Assembly (NCBI RefSeq): GCF_014196635.1
Contig: NZ_JACIEB010000003.1
Location: 248,001 to 312,000, forward strand
Length of the DNA stretch: 64,000 nt
Reading direction: 5' to 3'
Source of the DNA: Sphingobium fontiphilum
GTDB taxonomy: Bacteria > Pseudomonadota > Alphaproteobacteria > Sphingomonadales > Sphingomonadaceae
Shown: positions 1-7,424 of the stretch, piece after piece
Numbering within the stretch: position 1 is the first letter of the stretch
How the letters are laid out: the number at the start of each line of letters is the position of its first letter
Notes under the pieces: generated by a model
Told to the model about the DNA's origin: nothing
Databases searched by the model: none
The model's input: only the letters and a program-made list of their open reading frames with translations
Program-made: the position numbers and the translations under genes

Positions 1-260
1 GCGTTTGCGAAGCATGCGAGTTCGACGTCGAGGATGGCCCGATGATGGGTAGCAGCGGTGTGCGGTTCGACGCGCCTTTGAAGGTCGGCGAAAGCTACAA
101 GGTGACGGGAGAGATACTCAGCCTGGTCCGTAAGCGCAGCCGCAAGCTGGGCGTCATGGATGTGCTGACCTACCGCCTGCGCCTGCACCTGCTCGACGGA
201 ACGCAGGTGCTGGAAACCGATAATGTGTGGGTACTGCCCCGCAAGGAGTTCGCCGCATGA
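1..260 (+). CDS. Hot-dog (FAS1/MaoC-like) dehydratase-type protein, 5' end outside window
   Basis: The reading frame is already open at base 3 and runs to a TGA at 258-260, so only the C-terminal part of a longer protein is present. Internal methionines at 42 and 45 exist, but upstream codons read as ordinary protein, so they are not needed as starts. The visible part (GVRFDAPLKVGESYKVTGEI, then alternating strands) resembles the beta-sheet half of MaoC/FAS1-like hot-dog hydratases acting on acyl-CoA thioesters. Its stop overlaps the next start in an ATGA quartet, and the next gene is also a hot-dog protein, so the two may form a heterodimeric hydratase. The family call is moderate because the active-site region is missing. 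Confidence 0.6.
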   Translation, partial: VCEACEFDVEDGPMMGSSGVRFDAPLKVGESYKVTGEILSLVRKRSRKLGVMDVLTYRLRLHLLDGTQVLETDNVWVLPRKEFAA

Positions 261-646
261 GCCATGCCGTCGGAGACGCGCTGCCGCCTTTCACGATCGA
301 GAGCGTCAGCCCGGAAGCCATGAAGCAGTGGGCGGTTTTCCTGGCCGATCCCAATCCCATCCATCTCGATGTCGAGGTGGTGAAGGCCAAGGGGCTGGGC
401 GACCGGGTCATCAACCAGGGTCCGATCAACGTCGCCTATATGATGAACATGCTGATGCGTGCCTTTCCGGGCGGGCGGATCAAGACGATGGATTCGCGCT
501 TTCTGGATAATGTCTATGGCGGGGACCGGGCGGTGGTGACGGGCAGGATCGCGGCGATCGAAGGCAATGCCGTGACCTGCGAATTCTCGCTGGACGTCGA
601 TGGCCGCGGCACGGTCAATTCCGGCACGGCGACTATTGAAATCTAA
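257..646 (+). CDS. MaoC-like acyl-CoA dehydratase (hot-dog) subunit
   Basis: This 129-residue protein starts at ATG 257, inside the stop of the preceding gene (ATGA overlap), which implies translational coupling. The segment around residues 27-40 (FLADPNPIHLDVE) is the typical MaoC hydratase signature with the catalytic Asp/His pair (D-x4-H). INQGPINVAYMMNML then forms the long hot-dog helix. Such proteins hydrate enoyl-CoA thioesters. With the partial gene upstream it probably forms a two-chain dehydratase serving a ring- or side-chain-degradation route. The true substrate cannot be read from sequence. A more distal start (TTG or GTG) is unlikely given the overlap. Confidence 0.75.
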   Translation: MSHAVGDALPPFTIESVSPEAMKQWAVFLADPNPIHLDVEVVKAKGLGDRVINQGPINVAYMMNMLMRAFPGGRIKTMDSRFLDNVYGGDRAVVTGRIAAIEGNAVTCEFSLDVDGRGTVNSGTATIEI

Positions 647-666
647 GAGATCAGAGGAGAACATCA

Positions 667-1221
667 ATGCCTAGCGGACCCTTTGCCCATGTGTGCATGG
701 TCGTGCGCGATCTGGACAAGGCCATCGAGGATTGGACCAGGATTCTGCGCGTGCTCGATCCCGCATCGCTGGAAGAGCGCATCGTCAAATATGACGAATT
801 TTCGAGCGGCGACGACGCCGGCATGAAATGGGCGACCTTCGTCAACAATGGCGGCACGGAAATCCAGTTCATTCAACCGGCGCCAGGCACTCCTATGGGT
901 GATCGTCTCGAAAAGGTGGGCGAGCATGTCCATCACCTCTGCTATGCGACCGACGACGTGCCGGGCGCGATGGAAAAGCTCAAGGCCGAGGGGCTGCACC
1001 TGCCCGGCGGCGGTCAGACCTTCAACGACCCGGACATGACCTGGCAGAAGTGGAGCTGGGTCGGCCACAAGAGCACGCACGGCGCGCTGATCGAAGTCGC
1101 CTCGCCCTACGAGAGCCGCAACGATGGCAAATGGCACCATGCACCGGGTAAATTCGCCTATAAGGGTCCTGGCGAACACCCCTCTTTCGCCGAGATGGTC
1201 CCGCCGATCGCGGCTGAGTGA
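667..1221 (+). CDS. VOC-superfamily protein (glyoxalase/dioxygenase fold)
   Basis: This 184-residue protein has an AGAGGAGA ribosome binding site just upstream of ATG 667. The N-terminus (FAHVCMVVRDLDKAIEDW, residues 5-22) is the first beta-alpha-beta-beta-beta module of the vicinal oxygen chelate fold, with a candidate metal-ligand His at residue 7. The second module contains VGEHVHHLCYATDD near residues 86-99 with further His ligands. Members include glyoxalases, epimerases such as methylmalonyl-CoA epimerase and extradiol dioxygenases. The acyl-CoA-type neighbours make an epimerase or a ring-fission-related role possible. It abuts the next gene with no spacer (TGA followed directly by ATG), so it is part of the same operon. 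Confidence 0.75.
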   Translation: MPSGPFAHVCMVVRDLDKAIEDWTRILRVLDPASLEERIVKYDEFSSGDDAGMKWATFVNNGGTEIQFIQPAPGTPMGDRLEKVGEHVHHLCYATDDVPGAMEKLKAEGLHLPGGGQTFNDPDMTWQKWSWVGHKSTHGALIEVASPYESRNDGKWHHAPGKFAYKGPGEHPSFAEMVPPIAAE

Positions 1222-2076
1222 ATGCCGGCTCCCGGCATGACAATCCCTTCGCGGATAAGCGTGCCGGGCGACGGGCTGGAGATGGTCGCGGACGCTTATG
1301 GCGACCCTGCCGCCCCGCCCGTCTGCTTCTTCCACGGTGGTGGTCAAAGCCGCCGTTCCTGGGCAAAGTCCGCATTGCTGGTGGCGCAGGCCGGCTATTA
1401 CGGCCTGACGTTCGACCTGCGCGGCCATGGCGACAGCGGATGGGCGGCTGACGGCGATTATCTGCTGGAGGCCTATGGCCGCGATGTCGAATCCATCATC
1501 CAGGCCTTCGACCGGCCGATCGCTCTGGTAGGGGCCTCGCGCGGTGGCCAGTCGGCGCTGGTGGGTGGGTCTCGCCATGCCGATCTGGTGCGCCTCATTA
1601 TGCTCGCCGACGTGGCGCCCTATATGGTCGATGACGGCGTTGATGACATCCGCGACTTTTTCCGCGCCAGCGACTGCGGCTTCGCCTCGCTGGAGGATGC
1701 GGCCGACGCCCTTCATACCTATCTTGGCCAGCCCCGACTGCCTGACGTGTCCGGTCTCGCCAAATCCATGCGCGACGTCGATGGACGCCTGTTCTGGCAC
1801 TGGGATCCGCGCACGACGGCGCCGGAATTTCTGCATCCCCCGTCGGAGGGGGAAGCGCTGATCGCCGCCGCTCGCCGGGCGAAATCGCCGTTAGTGCTGG
1901 TGAAGGCGGAACTCAGCGAAATTGTATCGGATGAAAGCGTCCGGCAATTTCGGGCGCTCGCCCCGCACCTGGAGGTCGAGATCGCCCACGGCGTCGGCCA
2001 CATGTTCACGGGCGATCGGAACGACGCTTTTGCCGATCGCCTGCTTCATCACCTCGCCATTCATCTGCCGCTATGA
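1222..2076 (+). CDS. Alpha/beta hydrolase
   Basis: This 284-residue alpha/beta-hydrolase-fold protein begins immediately after the VOC stop codon. The oxyanion-hole segment CFFHGGGQSRRSW lies near residue 35. The nucleophile elbow LVGASRGGQSAL (G-x-S-x-G, Ser near residue 109) and the catalytic His in AHGVGHMFTGD near residue 259 are in order. An acidic residue around VKAELSEIVSDE fills the usual third position. Enzymes of this type cleave ester, lactone or C-C (meta-cleavage) bonds. In this cluster it could act after ring fission or on an ester intermediate. Its last four bases overlap the start of the next SDR gene, again pointing to one transcript. Confidence 0.85.
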   Translation: MPAPGMTIPSRISVPGDGLEMVADAYGDPAAPPVCFFHGGGQSRRSWAKSALLVAQAGYYGLTFDLRGHGDSGWAADGDYLLEAYGRDVESIIQAFDRPIALVGASRGGQSALVGGSRHADLVRLIMLADVAPYMVDDGVDDIRDFFRASDCGFASLEDAADALHTYLGQPRLPDVSGLAKSMRDVDGRLFWHWDPRTTAPEFLHPPSEGEALIAAARRAKSPLVLVKAELSEIVSDESVRQFRALAPHLEVEIAHGVGHMFTGDRNDAFADRLLHHLAIHLPL

Positions 2077-2828
2077 CAAGGGGCGCGGCTTTTGTTGTTG
2101 GGGCGACAGGCGGCCTTGGCGGCGCGATCTGCCGACGTCTTTCGACCGAATGGGATCAGCTCGCGATCGGCTATCGGTCGAGCCTGGAAAAGGCTTCAGC
2201 GGTCGCAGCATCCCTGCCGAACGGCGCTTGCGAGAGCCTGCCCGTTATCTGCGACCTTTCCGATCGGGCCTCGATAGAGACCGGCATCCGCGAGACGGTC
2301 GAGCAGTTCGGCGCCATCGGCACGATGATCTTCGCCAGCGGAGTCGACATAGCACAGCCCTTCGTCAGTCAGATCAGCGAAGAGCAATGGCGCGAGGTCA
2401 TTGAAATCGAGCTGGTCGGCTTGACCCGCATCGTGTCCGCCACTCTGCCCTATTTCCGCGCTCAGGGTTTCGGCAATTTCGTCACAGTCGTTTCAGTTGC
2501 AAATTACTGTTTCCCTCCCGGCGACGCCCTGTCCTCCGTGCCAAAGGCGGGGATGGAAGCGCTCGGCCGCGCCATAGCCAAGGAGGAGGGCCGCTATGGC
2601 ATCAGGGCCAATATGGTCGCACCGGGAATCATTGACGCGGGCTTGGGCGCCGAATTTCTGACGTCGCTCTATTCACCCCAAATCTGGGAAACGCAGCGCA
2701 AGCGCATCGCCCTGCAACGGTTCGGTAGCGGCGAGGACATTGCCGAAGCCGTGGCCTTCCTTGCATCAGAGAGAGCGCGATACATCACCGGCCAGACGTT
2801 GATCGTCGACGGCGGCTTCAGCCTCTGA
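2073..2828 (+). CDS. SDR-family oxidoreductase with substituted catalytic Tyr
   Basis: This 251-residue short-chain dehydrogenase/reductase starts in an ATGA overlap with the hydrolase. The Rossmann nucleotide-binding loop GATGGLGGAI sits at residues 10-19, the SDR serine region is VVSVANY, and the C-terminal strand ITGQTLIVDGGFSL is typical of FabG-like members. The usual Y-x3-K catalytic pair reads S-S-V-P-K here, so lysine is kept but tyrosine is replaced by serine. A single A-to-C change in a TAC codon would give this. The enzyme may therefore be inactive, altered, or part of the general decay seen in this cluster. Nothing downstream on the same strand follows for over 1 kb, so it ends this operon. 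Confidence 0.85.
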   Translation: MTRGAAFVVGATGGLGGAICRRLSTEWDQLAIGYRSSLEKASAVAASLPNGACESLPVICDLSDRASIETGIRETVEQFGAIGTMIFASGVDIAQPFVSQISEEQWREVIEIELVGLTRIVSATLPYFRAQGFGNFVTVVSVANYCFPPGDALSSVPKAGMEALGRAIAKEEGRYGIRANMVAPGIIDAGLGAEFLTSLYSPQIWETQRKRIALQRFGSGEDIAEAVAFLASERARYITGQTLIVDGGFSL

Positions 2829-2894
2829 AACCGGCGGCCGCCTTCAACCCGGCCGCCGCTGCGCAGCCACGCCGCCGCCCCAATTATGGATGCG

Positions 2895-3245
2895 CTAGCA
2901 GAAACGGGCGCGGGACGGCGCGAAATTATGCATATGCGCCCTGCCGGGGCATATGAAGAGCTGGATGTCTTCGGCACTTTCATAGGCACGGGGTGCGCCA
3001 ATGGAATCGGGAACGACGTCGCGTTCGCCCATGGCGATCAGCACCGGGACGCGCACTGCCACCGCTTCCAGCGCGACCGCGCCCGGCGCGACCATATATA
3101 CGCTGCAGGGCGGCGTTGTCGCCGAACGCCATTCGGGCAGCGGATCGATCAGCCCTGCCGACGCCATCATGTCGCGCGTGACGATGTCGGCGGGCTCATC
3201 ATCATGGTGGAAGGACCATTGGAAAGGACGCTTGCCTGCCCTTGC
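2895..3245 (-). pseudogene. Alpha/beta hydrolase remnant (C-terminal part only)
   Basis: On the minus strand an open frame ending at 2895 encodes the last third of an alpha/beta hydrolase. It contains VRVPVLIAMGERDVVPDS, the strand carrying the acidic catalytic residue, and later PGRAHMHNF, which carries the catalytic His. Further upstream the frame stays open (QWSFHHDDEPADIVTRDMM) to about 3245, but no nucleophile elbow or start region exists before the neighbouring terminator and gene. The N-terminal two thirds have therefore been lost. The longest ATG-initiated piece would be 91 residues (2895-3170). The exact 5' breakpoint is uncertain. It is read as a broken gene, not a short functional protein. 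Confidence 0.6.
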
Positions 3246-3274
3246 CGTTCCCTTCGGCGACGGGTCCTCTTGAA

Positions 3275-3307
3275 CCGAACCGGCGGGCCATCGCCCCGCC
3301 GGTTCGG
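3275..3307. terminator. Perfect 13-bp hairpin, probable terminator
   Basis: CCGAACCGGCGGG and CCCGCCGGTTCGG form a perfect 13-bp stem around a 7-base loop. It lies 8 bases past the stop of the minus-strand SnoaL-like gene that ends at 3316. No long T-run follows on either strand, so it could also be an extragenic palindrome or an mRNA-stabilising 3' hairpin. Confidence 0.55.
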
Positions 3308-3315
3308 CGCTTCGA

Positions 3316-3840
3316 TCACTTATAGGGATCGACGGGCTGGGGAACGTTGATGACTTCCAGATCCTTCAGCATCGTCAGCACGTCGGAGATCGAATAGATG
3401 TGATCGATCTTGTCGCCACGGAAACGCAGCCAGGAAAACCAAAGCACGTTGAGGTCGTTGCCGGTCGGCTGGACGCCCATATAGGGACCGCCGGTATGCT
3501 TGCCATGGTGATGGCACAGCACGCAGATCTCGTCCTCGCCGCGGCCCCAGGCCTTGAGCGTGCGATAGATGCTGGGCGGGAAGGTCTTGTAGAGGCCCTG
3601 CGGCGAGGTCTTCCACACATGATAGGTGCCAAGGTCGGGGCGGTTGGGATTGTCGTAGGTCATGGTGTCGGTATTGAAAAATACGTCCATTCCATCCCAA
3701 TCGCCGCGATTGATGACTTCATGCAGATCCATCCAGTGGTTGACCATGAACGCCTGCCGCTCGGTCAGCCCTTCTGTAATTTCCGCCCGCTTCTCCTTGG
3801 ACAGGACGAAATCGGCTTCCGTGAACGGGGCGAGGCCCAT
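3316..3840 (-). CDS. SnoaL-like (NTF2-fold) protein
   Basis: This 174-residue protein starts at ATG 3840, preceded by a clear AAGGAG seven bases upstream. A longer frame to 3921 exists but lacks such a site. The core WMDLHEVINRGDWDGMDVFFNTD, then YDNPNRPDLGTYHVWKTSP, is characteristic of SnoaL-like/ester-cyclase NTF2 folds, which make a cone-shaped pocket used by ketosteroid isomerases, polyketide cyclases and dehydratases. A cluster of His and Cys (CVLCHHHGKHTGG) near residue 108 is notable and could bind a metal. It is one of three NTF2-fold proteins in this cluster. It is transcribed alone, away from the operons on the plus strand. Confidence 0.75.
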   Translation of the reverse strand: MGLAPFTEADFVLSKEKRAEITEGLTERQAFMVNHWMDLHEVINRGDWDGMDVFFNTDTMTYDNPNRPDLGTYHVWKTSPQGLYKTFPPSIYRTLKAWGRGEDEICVLCHHHGKHTGGPYMGVQPTGNDLNVLWFSWLRFRGDKIDHIYSISDVLTMLKDLEVINVPQPVDPYK

Positions 3841-4005
3841 AATAGTCTCCTTGAAAAAATCGGTCCGCGGGGATGGTCCCTCAGCCTGTGATTTCTTCGC
3901 CATCGTCGCCGCGCCCGGCACCTACCTAATGGAAGGCGGCGCGCCTGCCGCACTATGTCAGCAGGGATTCTATAGAATGATGTGAGATGGCGGAGAGGAG
4001 AGGGC

Positions 4006-4461
4006 GTGACGCTGACCCTGCAGGAAATGTCGGACCGGTTCGAAATCCAGGATCTGATCGTTGGCTATTGCTATGCGGTGGACACGCGCGATTGGGATGG
4101 GCTGGACCGCTATTTCACCGAAGACGCGGTGATCGACTATTCCGAAATGGTGGGCGTGGTCGGCGGCCTCGCCGAAATCAAGGCGTTCCTCTCTGCCAGC
4201 CTGACGCCGATTCTCGCCTTCCAACATGCCGTGTCCACCACCCAATATAAGATCGCCGGCGACCGGGCGCAGACCAAGACCGCGTGCTATAATCCCATGA
4301 CGGTCAGCAATGGCGAAACGACCGATACGCTCGTCTTTGGCCTTTGGTATCATCATGACTTTGTCCGGACAGCGCAGGGGTGGAAGATCAGCCGCCTCTA
4401 CGAACAGAAATGCTATCGCATGAATGTGCCGGACTGGCTCGCGGCGCAATTGCCCGCCTGA
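4006..4461 (+). CDS. SnoaL-like (NTF2-fold) protein
   Basis: This is a nuclear-transport-factor-2-like protein of about 151 residues. I chose GTG 4006 because GGAGAGGAG lies just upstream; a second GTG at 3982 has no comparable site. The motif pattern LQEMSDRFEIQDLIVGYCYA, DTRDWDGLDRYF and EDAVIDYS is the SnoaL_4 signature (small-molecule-binding NTF2 fold with a conserved Asp pair in the D-x-R-D-W helix). Members include dehydratases, isomerases and oxygenase partner subunits. The C-terminal WKISRLYEQK strand completes the fold. It lies 40 bases before the membrane PQQ dehydrogenase and is probably co-transcribed with it. Confidence 0.8.
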   Translation: MTLTLQEMSDRFEIQDLIVGYCYAVDTRDWDGLDRYFTEDAVIDYSEMVGVVGGLAEIKAFLSASLTPILAFQHAVSTTQYKIAGDRAQTKTACYNPMTVSNGETTDTLVFGLWYHHDFVRTAQGWKISRLYEQKCYRMNVPDWLAAQLPA

Positions 4462-4501
4462 AATCCCACAACGCCTTTTTCAAGTTGCGAATGGAAGCCT
4501 G

Positions 4502-6838
4502 ATGCGCCGCTCTCTGAACATGCTTTTCGTCCTGGTGTTGTTTCTCGCGGGCCTGTCGCTGCTCTGGCTGGGCGGACAACTCGCGCTGCTCGGCGGATCG
4601 CCCTGGTATGGCGTTTCAGGCCTCGTGATGACCGCCACAGCCATTCTGGGCTGGCGCCGTTCGCCACTCTCGATCACCCTCTATTGGGCCTTTCTCGCCG
4701 CCAATCTGGTCTGGTCGCTTTGGGAAGTCGGACTGGACGGCTGGGCGCTGGCGCCCCGGTTGGCCATGCCCGTCGCCATGGGCCTCTACATGCTCACGCC
4801 CTTTTATCGGCAGCATGTCGGGCTTGGCCGTCCCTTGCCTGGCGGCCGCGTCCTTTGGCCCGCACTTCTTCTGCTCGTCACAGGCTCGGTCGGCGGCGCT
4901 TTCTGGGCAGATCTTTCGCCCTCGGCTGCCAGCGCGCTCAGGGGAGCGGGGCCTGCAAGCCCGGCCGATGGCGAATGGCTCGCCTATGGCAACGACCGGG
5001 GCGGGTCGCGCTATTCGCCATTGGCCCAGATCACGCCCGCCAACGTCGGCAATCTGGAAAGGGCATGGACCTACCACACCGGCAAACTGACCGACGGCAA
5101 ACAGGGGACCGCCTTTCAGGCCAATCCCCTCAAAGTCGGCGATCGCCTGTTCCTGTGCGCGGGCAATAATGATGTGATCGCGCTCGACCCGGAAACGGGC
5201 CGGCAATTATGGCGGCACCAGCCCAAGACGGATCTGGCCGGAGTCTATGGCCTCGTCTGTCGCGGCGTCACCTATTATCGCGTCCCGCAAGCCGATGGCC
5301 TCTGCGCCGAACGCATTTACACCGCGACGCTGGACGCCCGGCTGATCGCGCTCGACGCCGCCACCGGCCGGCCATGCCCCGGCTTTGGACGGGACGGTCA
5401 GGTGGATTTGAAGGCCGGGCTGGGCACGGTCGAGAAAGGCTATTATTTCGTCACATCGCCCCCCGCCCTGGTGCGCGGCCGCCTCGTCCTCGGCGGCTGG
5501 GTGATGGATGGTCAGAAGATCAAGGAGCCTTCCGGCGTGATCCGGGCGTTCGATGCCGTCTCGGGCGCATTTTCCTGGGCCTTCGACATCGGCCGGCCCG
5601 ACGACCACGGCCCGCCGCCGCCCGGCGGCGTCTTCACGCCGGGCACCCCCAACAGCTGGGCGCCGATGAGTTCGGACGAAGGGCTGGGCCTCGTCTATGT
5701 GCCCACAGGAAATGCGACGCCGGACTATTTCGGCGGACATCGCACCGCCAATGACGATCGCTATTCCAGCGCCGTGCTGGCGCTTGACGCGGAAAGCGGG
5801 GCGGTGCGCTGGTCCTTCCAAACGACTCACCATGACCTTTGGGACTATGACGTGCCCGCCCAGCCCACGCTGGTCGACCTGCCCGGCGGCGTGCGCGGCC
5901 TGCTCCAGCCGACCAAGCGCGGGGAGATTTTCTTCCTCGACCGGGCGACCGGCAAGCCCATTCTGCCGGTGGAGGAACGCCCCGTTCCGCAAGGCGCCGT
6001 TCCCGGCGAACGCCTTTCGAAAACCCAGCCCTATTCGGTTGGCATGCCCAGTTTCGGCGGTCCGCGCCCGACGGAAATGGGCATGTGGGGCCTGACGCCG
6101 ATCGACCAGGCCATGTGCCGCATTCGCTTCCGGCAGGCCCGCTTCGACGGGGACATGACCCCCTTGTCGACCGAGCATCCCACCCTGACCTGGCCCGGCT
6201 ATCTGGGCGGCATCGACTGGGGCGGCGTATCGGTGGACCCCAAACGCGGCCTGATGATCGTCAACAACAACCAGGTCAGCAACTATAATCGGCTTATCCC
6301 CCGCGCCGTTGCGGACCGCCAGGGCATCAGGCCGATGACCGCCGCCCATATGAGCGATGTCGGCGGCCCCGTCGCCCAGCAGGGCGTGCCCTATGCCGCG
6401 CATATCGCGCCTTTCCTTTCCCCTCTGGCCATTCCCTGCCAGCAGCCCCCCTATGGCCGCATCAACGCGGTCGACCTGAAAACCGGGAAACTGGTGTGGA
6501 GCCGCCTGTTCGGCACATCGCGCGACAGCGGTCCACTGGCCCTGCCGACCTTCGTGCCGATCCCCATGGGCGTGCCCAATATCGGTGGATCGGTCGCGAC
6601 CGCGAGCGGCCTCACCTTCATCGGCGCGACGCAGGAGCATATGTTCCGCGCTTATGAAACCACCACCGGGCGGCTGCTTTGGAAGGCGCGCTTGCCGGCG
6701 GGCGGCAACGCCTCCCCCACGACCTACTGGTCCAACGCCAGCGGGCGCCAGTTCGTGGTCATCGCGGCGGGCGGACATGGCGCCATGCTTTCGGGTTCGA
6801 GCGATGCGTTGATCGCCTATGCCCTGCCCAAACAATAG
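4502..6838 (+). CDS. Membrane-bound PQQ-dependent dehydrogenase (glucose/quinate dehydrogenase family)
   Basis: This 778-residue quinoprotein starts at ATG 4502, which places a hydrophobic region at the very N-terminus. The first ~150 residues contain about five membrane segments (LNMLFVLVLFLAGLSLLWL and onwards). From about residue 160 the beta-propeller begins with EWLAYGNDRGGSRYSPLAQI, the standard opening of GCD-type PQQ enzymes. Repeated tryptophan-docking blades such as LIALDAATGRPC and VLALDAESGAVRW follow. These enzymes oxidise sugars, cyclic acids or alcohols in the periplasm and pass electrons to ubiquinone. The substrate is not evident, and no pqq biosynthesis genes are in the window. 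It sits among SnoaL-like genes, unlike the usual sugar context, so a terpenoid or alicyclic alcohol substrate is conceivable (inference). Confidence 0.9.
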   Translation: MRRSLNMLFVLVLFLAGLSLLWLGGQLALLGGSPWYGVSGLVMTATAILGWRRSPLSITLYWAFLAANLVWSLWEVGLDGWALAPRLAMPVAMGLYMLTPFYRQHVGLGRPLPGGRVLWPALLLLVTGSVGGAFWADLSPSAASALRGAGPASPADGEWLAYGNDRGGSRYSPLAQITPANVGNLERAWTYHTGKLTDGKQGTAFQANPLKVGDRLFLCAGNNDVIALDPETGRQLWRHQPKTDLAGVYGLVCRGVTYYRVPQADGLCAERIYTATLDARLIALDAATGRPCPGFGRDGQVDLKAGLGTVEKGYYFVTSPPALVRGRLVLGGWVMDGQKIKEPSGVIRAFDAVSGAFSWAFDIGRPDDHGPPPPGGVFTPGTPNSWAPMSSDEGLGLVYVPTGNATPDYFGGHRTANDDRYSSAVLALDAESGAVRWSFQTTHHDLWDYDVPAQPTLVDLPGGVRGLLQPTKRGEIFFLDRATGKPILPVEERPVPQGAVPGERLSKTQPYSVGMPSFGGPRPTEMGMWGLTPIDQAMCRIRFRQARFDGDMTPLSTEHPTLTWPGYLGGIDWGGVSVDPKRGLMIVNNNQVSNYNRLIPRAVADRQGIRPMTAAHMSDVGGPVAQQGVPYAAHIAPFLSPLAIPCQQPPYGRINAVDLKTGKLVWSRLFGTSRDSGPLALPTFVPIPMGVPNIGGSVATASGLTFIGATQEHMFRAYETTTGRLLWKARLPAGGNASPTTYWSNASGRQFVVIAAGGHGAMLSGSSDALIAYALPKQ

Positions 6839-6980
6839 CGTGCACCGCGAAGCCGACGCATCGCGCCGGCCGGGCAAAGTCGATAAAAAACCGGATGTTG
6901 CCTGCCCGATCCTACCCTTTGGCGGGCAAGATCGGGCGACGCGACCTTATGTTTCTCCTGACAACAAGGGGAGGAAGAAC

Positions 6981-7424
6981 ATGCCAGCACATGGCAGTCT
7001 GCTGAGACGCTTGCCAGTCTGCGCCGAGGATGAACGAGCAATCAAACATGTGCTGCTGCGTTACGCCACCGGTATAGACACAAGGGACTGGCCTTTGTTT
7101 CGGACCTGCTTCGCCCAGGATTGCGAGACAGATTATGGCAGCTTCGGGCATTGGCGCGGGCCGCGCGAAATCGCCGAATATATGGCCGATGCGCACCGTC
7201 ACATGGGGCCGACGCTGCACCGCATCACCAACATCGTGATCGAGAAGCGTGACGACCAGGTGCACGCGCGCAGTTATGTCGACGCGATCCTGCCTGAAGC
7301 GGCTCAGGGCGGCATGACCCACAGAGCGACCGGCTATTATGACGATTGCCTGGTTCGCACATCGGAGGGATGGAAAATTTCCAGGCGGAAATTCACCCTG
7401 GTCAAGGCCGGGCTGGATGGCTGA
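6981..7424 (+). CDS. SnoaL-like (NTF2-fold) protein
   Basis: This 147-residue protein has GGGAGGAAG directly before ATG 6981. The helix pattern ERAIKHVLLRYATGIDTRDWPLF, the region CFAQDCETDYGSFG and the closing WKISRRKFTLVKAG strand match SnoaL_4 domain proteins of the NTF2-like fold. It is clearly related in layout to the 4006-4461 gene (shared DTRDW and the C-terminal WKISR motif), so the two may be diverged paralogues acting on related substrates. The stop codon overlaps the start of the following MDR reductase by eight bases, which suggests coupled expression. Confidence 0.8.
   Translation: MPAHGSLLRRLPVCAEDERAIKHVLLRYATGIDTRDWPLFRTCFAQDCETDYGSFGHWRGPREIAEYMADAHRHMGPTLHRITNIVIEKRDDQVHARSYVDAILPEAAQGGMTHRATGYYDDCLVRTSEGWKISRRKFTLVKAGLDG

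Noticed and set aside
5207-6877. Minus-strand open frame opposite the PQQ dehydrogenase
   Set aside because: It is the antisense shadow of a well-supported quinoprotein gene; the composition is typical of a shadow frame.
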